In this document: one piece after another, positions 17,292 to 24,001 of the stretch | Position numbering within the stretch: the stretch's first letter is position 1 | Layout: each line of letters begins with the position of its first letter | Origin: a bacterium | GTDB lineage: Bacteria; Patescibacteriota; CPR2; UBA1875; JAJYID01 | Reading direction: 5' to 3' | Assembly (NCBI GenBank): GCA_021796415.1 | Contig: JAJYJC010000005.1 | Location: forward strand, 1-52,121 | Length of the DNA stretch: 52,121 nucleotides | Notes under the pieces: generated by a model | What the model was told of the DNA's origin: nothing | Databases searched by the model: none | The model's input: only the letters and a program-made list of their open reading frames with translations | Translations under genes and position numbers: made by a program

Positions 17292-17378
17292 TAAAAATAA
17301 TTAAAAGCTTAGAATTTAACCTCGTGTGTTGTATAGGGATTATCTTTGTTTTGTCTCGCCATTCCCCCAACGAAGTAA

Positions 17379-17406
17379 TTGCTTTTTATAAGGAAAAAAG
17401 TATAAT
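17379..17406 (+). promoter_or_regulatory. Promoter of the structured leader and cargo operon
   Basis: TTGCTT (17379-17384), 16 bases, TATAAT (17401-17406). The expected start near 17413 coincides with the first base of the outer stem of the folded leader. Confidence 0.7.
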
Positions 17407-17412
17407 ATAAGC

Positions 17413-17530
17413 GTCTAGACTAGCATAGATTGCAAATTCATTCTTCCGAGAGTGATTGCGCCTTATTTTAGGGCAATCACTCGATAAACAGGGCGCAATC
17501 CCTGCTGGTCTAGACACCTAGGGTGGTTGT
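17413..17530 (+). ncRNA. Structured leader RNA, long hairpin with internal loop (candidate)
   Basis: Bases 17413-17433 and 17495-17515 (GTCTAGACTAGCATAGATTG... and its partner) form a 21-position stem with one G-T pair and two mismatches. Inside it, GAGTGATTGC (17450-17459) pairs perfectly with GCAATCACTC (17473-17482). The two are separated by an asymmetric loop of about 16 and 12 bases. AGGGTGGTTGTCCTTTTT follows, similar to the tail of the leader at 14562-14660. It ends 48 bases before the first cargo gene. Confidence 0.55.
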
Positions 17531-17578
17531 CCTTTTTGTTTCAAAATGTGTTACATAGATAATCAAGAAAGAGGAAAA

Positions 17579-17806
17579 ATGAATAAGAAAACTATATTAT
17601 TAACGCTAATCATTCTTTTTTTCGGAATAGGTTTGTTCTATTGGTTTCAGATAAGACCAGGCAACATAAAACAACGATGCGATGCACAAGCAAATCAAGG
17701 TCTAAAAGATAACAATTTTGGTGTTAATCCAGGTATTTCCGACCCAGACAATGCTCGTGAATACAATGATTTCTTTCAAAAATGTCTACATGAAAAGGGA
17801 TTATAA
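17579..17806 (+). CDS. Small membrane-anchored protein, 75 residues
   Basis: From ATG 17579, with GAGGAAAA just before it, the protein has one N-terminal membrane helix (TILLTLIILFFGIGLFYWF) and a short polar domain with two cysteines (QRCDAQANQ; FFQKCLHEKGL). An in-frame ATG at 17546 would add eleven residues but lacks a ribosome site. It is first in a five-gene plus-strand operon. I do not recognise it. The domain probably faces the outside, so a disulfide is possible. Confidence 0.65.
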   Translation: MNKKTILLTLIILFFGIGLFYWFQIRPGNIKQRCDAQANQGLKDNNFGVNPGISDPDNAREYNDFFQKCLHEKGL

Positions 17807-17820
17807 TTTAATCTACTACT

Positions 17821-18381
17821 ATGGGAACAAGCATATTCGATTCAGAAGAAAAAATTGAAACCAAAAAGACAGATACACCTACTAGTTGGCATTACTGTCC
17901 AAAGTGTGGAGAGAAAATTAAGCAAGAGGCTAGTTTTTGTACTCAGTGCGGTTTTCAGATAGTGGAAAAGTCGGATACAACAAAAGATTTTCAAGCAGTT
18001 TCTAAGAAAAAAGCTCCCTCAAAAACGAAGGGCGTTATTTCGAGAGTTGTGGGAATCATATTTATACTAATTGCCATAGCCGTGGGAAGATACTTAGGTC
18101 AAACTTTGGGTATATTATATATTTTTCTACTAATACCAGGTTTAGCTGGTTATTACCTCCCCAAGTATTACATAAATAAGCCTAGATTCATTCGTTTCTT
18201 AGCCTGGTCGAATGTTATAACTTGGCTCTTACCATTCGCTGGTCTATATACTGCAATTTCAACACTTAAAACGGCTAGTAGCTCTAAGAAGAAGGTGAAG
18301 TATGAGACATTGGGCATCATTGGGTTATCACTGTCAGTCATTAACTGCTTATTGGGGGTTTATATATCAAGCCTAAAATAG
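17821..18381 (+). CDS. Zinc-ribbon membrane protein
   Basis: The 186-residue protein has a zinc ribbon near residues 27-47 (HYCPKCGEKI ... SFCTQCGFQI, two CxxC pairs), a basic linker, and four predicted membrane helices from about residue 75. Proteins of this plan (zinc_ribbon_2 plus TM) are widespread and mostly uncharacterised. It lies 14 bases after the previous gene. The ribbon should be cytoplasmic if the basic linker follows the positive-inside rule. Confidence 0.7.
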   Translation: MGTSIFDSEEKIETKKTDTPTSWHYCPKCGEKIKQEASFCTQCGFQIVEKSDTTKDFQAVSKKKAPSKTKGVISRVVGIIFILIAIAVGRYLGQTLGILYIFLLIPGLAGYYLPKYYINKPRFIRFLAWSNVITWLLPFAGLYTAISTLKTASSSKKKVKYETLGIIGLSLSVINCLLGVYISSLK

Positions 18382-18387
18382 AAAACT

Positions 18388-18870
18388 ATGAAGTGCCATA
18401 ATTGTAAAAAAGAAAATTCCATAAAAGATAAATTCTGCTTTCATTGTGGCACTAGTCTTGTTGAAGCTGAGAGTGACAATCTGATAGAGCTGAGACCCAA
18501 GAGAAAGACGAAGAGAAAAATAAAATTTGCCTTCAAGTCTCTGGCAATAGTTGTTATTGTCGGGGTTATCAGCACTCTGTCCTATCTCCTCTATACCTCA
18601 TATCAGTCAAGCAAAGGTCTTAAAGCAAAGAATGCAGAATTAACAAAGCAACTAAAGGACACTGACTCAAAACTACAAGACACAAGTTCACAGCTTAATG
18701 ATTCTCAAGATAGGATAAGCCAACTAGAACGCCAACAGTCTGCGAATCAATCGCAAATCAATAGCCTCAATTTTTCTAATAGTATGCAAAGAAGTAATCT
18801 CGGATATGAACAACTTAAAAACCAAGAATTACAGGACAATATTAATGCACAGAGGTACAACTGGTGGTAA
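18388..18870 (+). CDS. Zinc-ribbon, single-TM, coiled-coil protein
   Basis: This 160-residue protein starts with a zinc ribbon (MKCHNCKKEN ... DKFCFHCGTS), followed by a basic stretch, one membrane helix (SLAIVVIVGVISTLSYLLY, residues 51-69) and a coiled coil of about 80 residues rich in Gln, Ser, Asp and Asn. The plan suggests a membrane-spanning scaffold or sensor. It pairs with the preceding zinc-ribbon gene, six bases away, which suggests a shared complex. Confidence 0.7.
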   Translation: MKCHNCKKENSIKDKFCFHCGTSLVEAESDNLIELRPKRKTKRKIKFAFKSLAIVVIVGVISTLSYLLYTSYQSSKGLKAKNAELTKQLKDTDSKLQDTSSQLNDSQDRISQLERQQSANQSQINSLNFSNSMQRSNLGYEQLKNQELQDNINAQRYNWW

Positions 18871-18874
18871 AATC

Positions 18875-19183
18875 ATGAAAAAGAAAATTTTAGATGTCTT
18901 GAAAAATCCAGTAGTAATAATTTGTGCAATTGTTATGTTAGCAATCGGCTTATTTCTCTCTTACAAATACGGGTATATTCCATATAAGCAAACACAGGAA
19001 GGATGGGTGAGTTCAAATTCTTGGGATTGTCCTGCCGACCATCCAATCAAAGGCAATCTTCACAGCATGATTTATCACACAAAATCAAGTCGCTGGTATA
19101 GTAAAACCAATGGTAGAAATTGTGAATGTTTTGATACGGAGGAGCATGCAAAAGCTCAAGGATTTAGGGCACCATTAAGGTAA
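18875..19183 (+). CDS. Membrane-anchored sunset-domain-like protein
   Basis: From ATG 18875 the protein is 102 residues: one N-terminal helix (NPVVIICAIVMLAIGLFLSY) and a C-terminal domain with WDCPADHPIKGN, SMIYHTKSSRWY, CECFDTEEHAKAQGFRA. This matches the short Cys/His-containing module called the sunset domain, often at the end of secreted nucleases and surface proteins (pattern CPxxHPIKGN ... YH ... CF.TEE.A...GFR). It probably lies outside the membrane. Role unknown; the family suggests an envelope or DNA-processing context. Confidence 0.7.
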   Translation: MKKKILDVLKNPVVIICAIVMLAIGLFLSYKYGYIPYKQTQEGWVSSNSWDCPADHPIKGNLHSMIYHTKSSRWYSKTNGRNCECFDTEEHAKAQGFRAPLR

Positions 19184-19186
19184 CTT

Positions 19187-19714
19187 ATGTTTCAAACTAT
19201 CAAAAGACTTATTGATAAGTACAAGAGTGTCATAGAAATGATAGAGGGTTTATTGATATTGATAGCAATTCCATTAGTAATAATCGGCATTGGCTCTGGC
19301 TATTCATACATTAGTAATATTCTCAAACAACCGCAACAAGCAGCAGAACAGAAAAGGATAGATGAGCAAAAGGCAAAAGATAAGGTCAAGCAACAACAAG
19401 AGAAAGCAGATTTTTCAAAATATCTAGACGATTTATCAATGATTTGCAATGGTAATGTATCCGATGTCACTGGAGAACAACTCAATCAATGTTATTACTT
19501 CAGCGAAGATTTAAAGAACAGAGGCAACAAAAACCCCAACTCTGACTTTGACTATGTTGATAAAGAAACCTATGATGATTATTTGAAAGACAACCCATTA
19601 CCTAAAAATTGCCTTGAAAAAGTGTCTCAACTTAAGCCAAGTGATTTATCCCAATGCTTACACTCGTATGATGAGCTAAATCCGCCTGATAACACAGATA
19701 CATCTCAAAACTAG
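19187..19714 (+). CDS. Single-TM hypothetical protein with Cys-containing domain
   Basis: The 175-residue protein has one helix near residues 19-45 (EGLLILIAIPLVIIGIGSGY), a short Gln/Lys-rich coiled coil, then a polar domain with four cysteines (SMICNGNVSD, NQCYYFSED, PKNCLEKVS, LSQCLHSYD) that could form two disulfides. Start at 19187 is three bases after the previous stop. Last gene of the cargo operon. No family recognised. Confidence 0.65.
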   Translation: MFQTIKRLIDKYKSVIEMIEGLLILIAIPLVIIGIGSGYSYISNILKQPQQAAEQKRIDEQKAKDKVKQQQEKADFSKYLDDLSMICNGNVSDVTGEQLNQCYYFSEDLKNRGNKNPNSDFDYVDKETYDDYLKDNPLPKNCLEKVSQLKPSDLSQCLHSYDELNPPDNTDTSQN

Positions 19715-19808
19715 CTAGTAGTTCTTAACTCGTTCAAATAATCTCGCCACTAGTTGTTTGATAGGAAACGGGAAGTTCTCTTTTCGTTGAGGGACAAAAG
19801 ATTTATTT

Positions 19809-20051
19809 TTAGAAAAGGGCACTAAGGAGTGCTGCCAAACTAGCCAAAATGCCTCCTACGAAACTAACGATGGTTGATGAAGTAGTATATTTTTGGATTA
19901 AATCAAATGTGGCATATTTTCGTTGTCCTTCTTTTTGAAAATTGGCTTTCATCTTGTTGTAAACCTTATCTAACTTGCGGTTATACCAAAAGCTTACAAA
20001 AGACAGGGTAAAATATGATATAGAAATAACTAGCCAAAAAATAACTTTCAT
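19809..20051 (-). CDS. Small two-helix membrane protein
   Basis: The 80-residue protein has a membrane helix at each end (VIFWLVISISYFTLSFVSFW and VSFVGGILASLAALLSALF) joined by a basic cytoplasmic-type loop (YNRKLDKVYNKMKANFQKE). It converges with the cargo operon. Small proteins with this plan include holins and phage-type membrane proteins, but nothing here proves that. It is the last gene I would give to the tRNA-Glu element. Confidence 0.5.
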   Translation of the reverse strand: MKVIFWLVISISYFTLSFVSFWYNRKLDKVYNKMKANFQKEGQRKYATFDLIQKYTTSSTIVSFVGGILASLAALLSALF

Positions 20052-20111
20052 ATTTTGAATTATACCAAGATTTTTTACAACTGACTATTTCAGACCCAAT
20101 ATCCCACACTA

Positions 20112-20295
20112 TCAGACTCCAAACTCTACTTGAAGTCTTTGCCACTCTAGTAATTCCTTTATTAATGAGTTCCAATTAAATCGGAGGTAGTCTACCAACT
20201 TTTGACCCCTCAAAATGCCTGCATATAGGTATTTTTTTTATGCCCAAAATCTTGACAGCGTAGAGGATTTGAACTTTCGAGTCTTTTCCACAGAA
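20112..20295. repeat. Repeat A: ORF remnant, terminator hairpin and tRNA-like end
   Basis: This gene-free stretch left of AbiE carries AATGCCT...AGGTATT plus eight T (20214-20236, a terminator), then ATGCCCAAAATCTTGACAGC and GTAGAGGATTTGAACTTTC. The same order recurs at 21955-22020 (repeat B). Read on the minus strand, the last part resembles a tRNA T-loop and acceptor end (GTTCAAATCC). A 33-codon minus ORF (20112-20213, TTG start) includes QKLVDYLRFNW and may be a remote relative of the small ORF in repeat B. Confidence 0.55.
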
Positions 20296-20365
20296 AAAAC
20301 CCTTGCAAGGATTTCCCCTATCTGTCTTAATCTTTACAGGATAATAACCCCAAGTAGAGTATTAT

Positions 20366-21136
20366 ATGGACATGAAAAAGACAATTTTATCGGAAAAAGA
20401 GCTCCAGCTTCTGGAAAGCCTTATTTCAAGCTATGGCTACATAGCTGATTTTAATCAGATCGAAGCCAGGCTTAAGATTAGTCATCAGGCTGTCAGGAAC
20501 CTAGTCGCCAAGCTGGTAAGCAACGGCTGGCTGGTCAGGATCAAGAAAGGCCATTTTGCCATTGCAAATCTAGAATCCCATAGCTTTTCAAATATTTCGC
20601 CTCTGGCGATAGCTCAGGTGCTGATTCCCGGTTCTTATGTTTCATTCGAATATGCCCTGAATTACCACGGTCATTTTGACCAGTTGTCTGCAAAGGTCAC
20701 TTCGGTAACCACTTCGAAAAAAAAGTCTTTTCAATTTCAAGATACAGAATATCTCTTTGTCAAAGCCAAGCCAGAAATGATGGCAGGTTTTAAAGAGATA
20801 ACGATTGAAGGACAGCCCGCCAATGTTGCGACCTTCGAAAAGGCTCTCCTTGATATTCTTCACTTCCGAAAAGACAGCTATACGATTGATCTATTAGTTG
20901 AAAAACTAAAAGAAGCTAGAAACGAGATCGATACAGAAGCTTTGATTCAATTATCAATGGTCTATCCCGTAACATTTAGGAGACGTCTCGGATTCTTGAT
21001 GGATCTAGCCGAGCTGAACAGCGACTTTCTGCAAATGGATCTAAAAGGGACCCCTGGTTTTGCCAAGCTGACTAAAAAATCAAATATCTTTAATCCTAAG
21101 TGGAGACTCTACTATGAAGATCGATTTGCTAAGTAG
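20366..21136 (+). CDS. AbiEi-family antitoxin / transcriptional regulator
   Basis: The 256-residue protein starts with a winged helix-turn-helix (RLKISHQAVRNLVAKLVSNG, WLVRIKKGHFAIA), followed by the AbiEi core: SPLAIAQVLIPGSYVSFEYA and the strand-rich segment that includes ATFEKALLDILH. AbiEi antitoxins repress their own operon and neutralise the AbiEii nucleotidyltransferase in a type IV system. It overlaps the toxin gene by 23 bases. Start ATG 20366 or, two codons later, 20372. Confidence 0.82.
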   Translation: MDMKKTILSEKELQLLESLISSYGYIADFNQIEARLKISHQAVRNLVAKLVSNGWLVRIKKGHFAIANLESHSFSNISPLAIAQVLIPGSYVSFEYALNYHGHFDQLSAKVTSVTTSKKKSFQFQDTEYLFVKAKPEMMAGFKEITIEGQPANVATFEKALLDILHFRKDSYTIDLLVEKLKEARNEIDTEALIQLSMVYPVTFRRRLGFLMDLAELNSDFLQMDLKGTPGFAKLTKKSNIFNPKWRLYYEDRFAK

Positions 21137-21869
21137 AGCTCAGCTCTCCATTATCAACAAAAACAACTTCCGCTATCCTCTGCAAATCGCGGAGAAGGAT
21201 TATTTTCTTGCCATCGTTTTACAGATTATCTATAGCTCAAAATTAAAGGATTCGCTGGTCTTCAAAGGCGGCACGGCCATCCATCATCTATATCTCGACC
21301 AGTTGCGATTTTCTGAAGACCTTGATTTTCAGACAACCGGCAAGATTACAGAAGATAATTTGCGAGAAGTATTCCAGCCATATGATTTTCTGGAAATAAT
21401 CAAGAGCTACCAGTCTAATTTCACGCTAAAGATTCAGAGGCTGAAATTCACCGGTCCTTTGGGACAAGCAAACTCCATCAAGCTCGACGTTGATTTGACT
21501 CAAGAGCTAATCCTGCCGGCTGAAAACGCAGAATACAGAAATGTTTATGGCGTGCCGGTTTCGGTCAGAGCCATGGCGATCAAGGAAATCTGCGCTGAGA
21601 AAATTCGGGCTGTAAATGAAAGAGCCAGATATCGAGATTTCTATGACCTGGCCATGGTGATGAAAACTAATAGATTCGAACCTAACGATGTTTTGGCAAT
21701 TCTCAAAAAGAAAGAACTCAGAAAACCGCTTAGCAAGGATTCTGTACTAGAAAATCTGGAGATTGCCGAGGAAGCAAAAAAATCTGGAGCTGAGAGCCTG
21801 TATTACAGCAAAGAAATGAGCGAATCAGAGTTGAAGACAAGTTTGAATAGCATTCTATCCTTGATTTAA
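21114..21869 (+). CDS. AbiEii-family nucleotidyltransferase toxin
   Basis: This 251-residue protein has the AbiEii/MenT-type nucleotidyltransferase motif KGGTAIHHLYLDQLRFSEDL followed by DF (residues 51-72), where the Gly-Gly-Thr loop and the Asp-x-Asp pair bind NTP and Mg2+. The later segment IKEICAEKIRAVNERARYRD is the conserved Lys-Arg helix of the family. Related toxins add nucleotides to tRNA acceptor ends and stop growth, often protecting against phage. The motif residues look intact, so the toxin is probably active. Confidence 0.87.
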   Translation: MKIDLLSRAQLSIINKNNFRYPLQIAEKDYFLAIVLQIIYSSKLKDSLVFKGGTAIHHLYLDQLRFSEDLDFQTTGKITEDNLREVFQPYDFLEIIKSYQSNFTLKIQRLKFTGPLGQANSIKLDVDLTQELILPAENAEYRNVYGVPVSVRAMAIKEICAEKIRAVNERARYRDFYDLAMVMKTNRFEPNDVLAILKKKELRKPLSKDSVLENLEIAEEAKKSGAESLYYSKEMSESELKTSLNSILSLI

Positions 21870-21953
21870 ATGCTTTACTGCTTTTTCAAGCTCAGCTAAG
21901 ACGCTATTGTTCGAATAGCTTACGATAGCGTCTACCAACAATTTGATTGACAT
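21855..21953 (-). CDS. Tiny ORF B, 32 residues, paralogue of ORF C
   Basis: From ATG 21953 the minus strand encodes MSIKLLVDAIVSYSNNSVLA plus 12 residues. Eleven consecutive residues (LVDAIVSYSNN) are identical to the tiny ORF at 28414-28506, and the two base differences within that stretch are synonymous, which argues for coding. It overlaps the 3' end of the toxin gene by 15 bases, convergently. Function unknown. It could be a real micro-protein or the conserved tail of a lost gene. Confidence 0.5.
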   Translation of the reverse strand: MSIKLLVDAIVSYSNNSVLAELEKAVKHLNQG

Positions 21954-21954
21954 T

Positions 21955-22025
21955 ATGCCTTAAATGAGGCATTTTTTTATGCCAAAAAATTAGACAGCAT
22001 AGGGGATTTGAACTTTCAGCATAAA
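21955..22025. repeat. Repeat B: terminator hairpin and tRNA-like end
   Basis: ATGCCTTAAATGAGGCATTT with a T run is a plus-strand terminator for the AbiE pair. It is followed by ATGCCAAAAAATTAGACAGC and ATAGGGGATTTGAACTTTC, an imperfect direct copy of 20214-20285. The pair of copies frames the AbiE cassette. Confidence 0.65.
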
Positions 22026-22071
22026 ATAGGTTGACTATCTAGCAGATTAATGAGAATATGCTTCAGTACTT

Positions 22072-23283
22072 ATGAAGCTATTTAGAAGAACTAAAATAAA
22101 ATCAGAAGAAAGTATTCAATCCGTTAATTTCAAGGGTAAAAAGAAACTTTTTCGAAAGAAACGAGGCAAGAAAAAGCTCAAAAGAAGAATCATTCTAGGG
22201 CTCATATTAATTGTGTTGGCCGTTGGTAGTTATCTCGGATATAAAGCTTACACCGCTATGGAAAAAGCCTTCGCCGGTAACAATGACTTAATTGGTCTTT
22301 TGGACGGGCAATCAACACCGTTAAAAGGACAAGACAGGGGTCGAACCAATATTCTTGTTTATGGTATGACCAAAGACGGGCTAAGAACTGACTCCATTAT
22401 CTTAACTTCGTATTACTGGAAGGAAAAGAAATTAGTAACTCTCAACATTCCCCGCGACCTTTACTTTTATGATGGATACGAAAATGACAAAATCGGCGAG
22501 GTTTACGCATATGCATTGAACAGAAAGCATGGTGATCAAAATTATGCCATGCAGTTTGTCTCAGACCTTATCTCAAAAGAATACAACATCCCTATCGATT
22601 ATCGAGTTAAAGTCAACATGCAAGGCGAAGTGAATTTTATCAATACCATCGGCGGAATAGACGTCAATGCACCTGACTCATTTACTGATTATGAATTTCC
22701 AACCTGGGATTATAGCGGGTACATCAGACCTGCACCTCATTTTGATGCTGGTATGCAGCACATGAACGGCGATACCGCCCTTATATATTCTCGCAGCCGC
22801 CACAGTATGGATAATAACGAGGGATCTGACTTTGCCCGTTCAAAGCGCCAAGCACTAGTAATCCAGGCCATTATGAATAAGGTGAAATCTATGGGGCTGG
22901 TTGGCAATGTTGCCGACGTTACTCATTACTTGGATATCCTGGGAGATAATGTTCATACCGACATGAGTGTCAATGAAATGGTCAGCTTTGCAAAAACACT
23001 CAAAGAAATTGATCCCCAGCGAGATTACGTAAGAGCAAGTTGGGAGTCAGACAATGGTTTTCTTTGCGCGACCAGTAACTATGAAGGGTCATATATTGTC
23101 AAATACGGTACACAGGATGATTGTATAGTTGGAGGAGGTGGTTACAAAAACTCCAAATACAGAGATATGGCCAGATACTTTGTTCAGAATATGCTTGTAA
23201 GCGCTCCCCAAGCTCCTGCTGATTTTGTAAAGAGCGCGACTATAGCGCTTGGCAGTTCTCAAGAGAAGAGCACACAACAATAA
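22072..23283 (+). CDS. LytR-CpsA-Psr family glycopolymer ligase
   Basis: The 403-residue protein begins with a very basic cytoplasmic stretch (KKKLFRKKRGKKKLKRR), one membrane helix (residues 42-60), and an extracellular LCP domain with RTDSIILTSYYW, LVTLNIPRDLYF (catalytic Arg/Asp region), GGIDVNAP and ALIYSRSRHS/FARSKRQ. LCP enzymes transfer polyprenyl-linked sugar polymers to peptidoglycan or proteins. The sugar deacetylase that followed is now broken. Start at 22072 has no clear ribosome site. Confidence 0.92.
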   Translation: MKLFRRTKIKSEESIQSVNFKGKKKLFRKKRGKKKLKRRIILGLILIVLAVGSYLGYKAYTAMEKAFAGNNDLIGLLDGQSTPLKGQDRGRTNILVYGMTKDGLRTDSIILTSYYWKEKKLVTLNIPRDLYFYDGYENDKIGEVYAYALNRKHGDQNYAMQFVSDLISKEYNIPIDYRVKVNMQGEVNFINTIGGIDVNAPDSFTDYEFPTWDYSGYIRPAPHFDAGMQHMNGDTALIYSRSRHSMDNNEGSDFARSKRQALVIQAIMNKVKSMGLVGNVADVTHYLDILGDNVHTDMSVNEMVSFAKTLKEIDPQRDYVRASWESDNGFLCATSNYEGSYIVKYGTQDDCIVGGGGYKNSKYRDMARYFVQNMLVSAPQAPADFVKSATIALGSSQEKSTQQ

Positions 23284-23400
23284 CAGTTGGATGCCGTTTT
23301 TTTGTTCACTCGACAAATAAATTGAAAGGATAGAGACAGGAAGGCAGTTGCAAAAAAACCGGAGAAGCTGGTTAAAATTACCCAAAAGTAACAGGAAGAA

Positions 23401-23931
23401 AAAATCTATAAAACATTATACTTAGACAATCCCTTGCCAGCCAAAAGCGTAGCTCTTACTTTCGATGACGGTTACGGTGACAATTACACGAACGCTTTTC
23501 CTATTCTTCAGAGATATCAGATGAAGGCAACGTTCTTTATTATCACAGGTGCTTTAGGCGAACCGGATATATGGCAGACTCCCAAATCAGGGAAATGTCA
23601 GAAAGCGGCATGGAAATCCAATCACACACCGTTCATCATGTAGCCTTAGGAAAGATTAATGCTGGACTGGCAGCAAAGGAAACTGCAGATTCGAAAAAAA
23701 CTTTGGAGCAGATCTTAGGAAAACCCTGCCTTTTCCTCGCTTATCCATCCGGCTCATTTAATACTACAGTTGAAAATAATCTTAAAAAATAAGGATGCTT
23801 GCTGGCTGTTACCACCGAATACGGTGATACTCAGAAAAGCGCTAAGCCATTTGAACTCATGAGAATCAGAGTAATGGAACGAACCAGCTTAAAGTCATTG
23901 CTCAGTAGAATTGCTGACCAAAAAACCAGGT
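23401..23931 (+). pseudogene. Broken polysaccharide deacetylase (NodB homology)
   Basis: Pieces of one deacetylase lie in different frames: VALTFDDGYGDNYTNAFPIL and KATFFIITGALG (23445-23565; TFDDG is the metal-binding motif), then SGMEIQSHTVHHV (H-x-x-x-H region) and LFLAYPSGSFN in a second frame from about 23571, a stop at 23790, and YGDTQKSAKPFELMRIRV after it. At least one frameshift and one stop interrupt it. The family removes N-acetyl groups from cell-wall sugars. The upstream 150 bases hold only debris of its N-terminus. Confidence 0.8.
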
Positions 23932-24001
23932 GAATGTCTTTTTTATGATTATGCGAGATTTTCAACCAAGCACTTAGGTAGTTGATTCAATTCCTGCTAG
24001 T

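Noticed and set aside
12983-20100. Complete prophage
   Set aside because: There is a recombinase and small genes, but no capsid, terminase, portal or lysis genes.
20225-20290. Functional tRNA gene
   Set aside because: Only a T-loop-like and acceptor-like part is present; the T stem does not pair and no anticodon arm is found.
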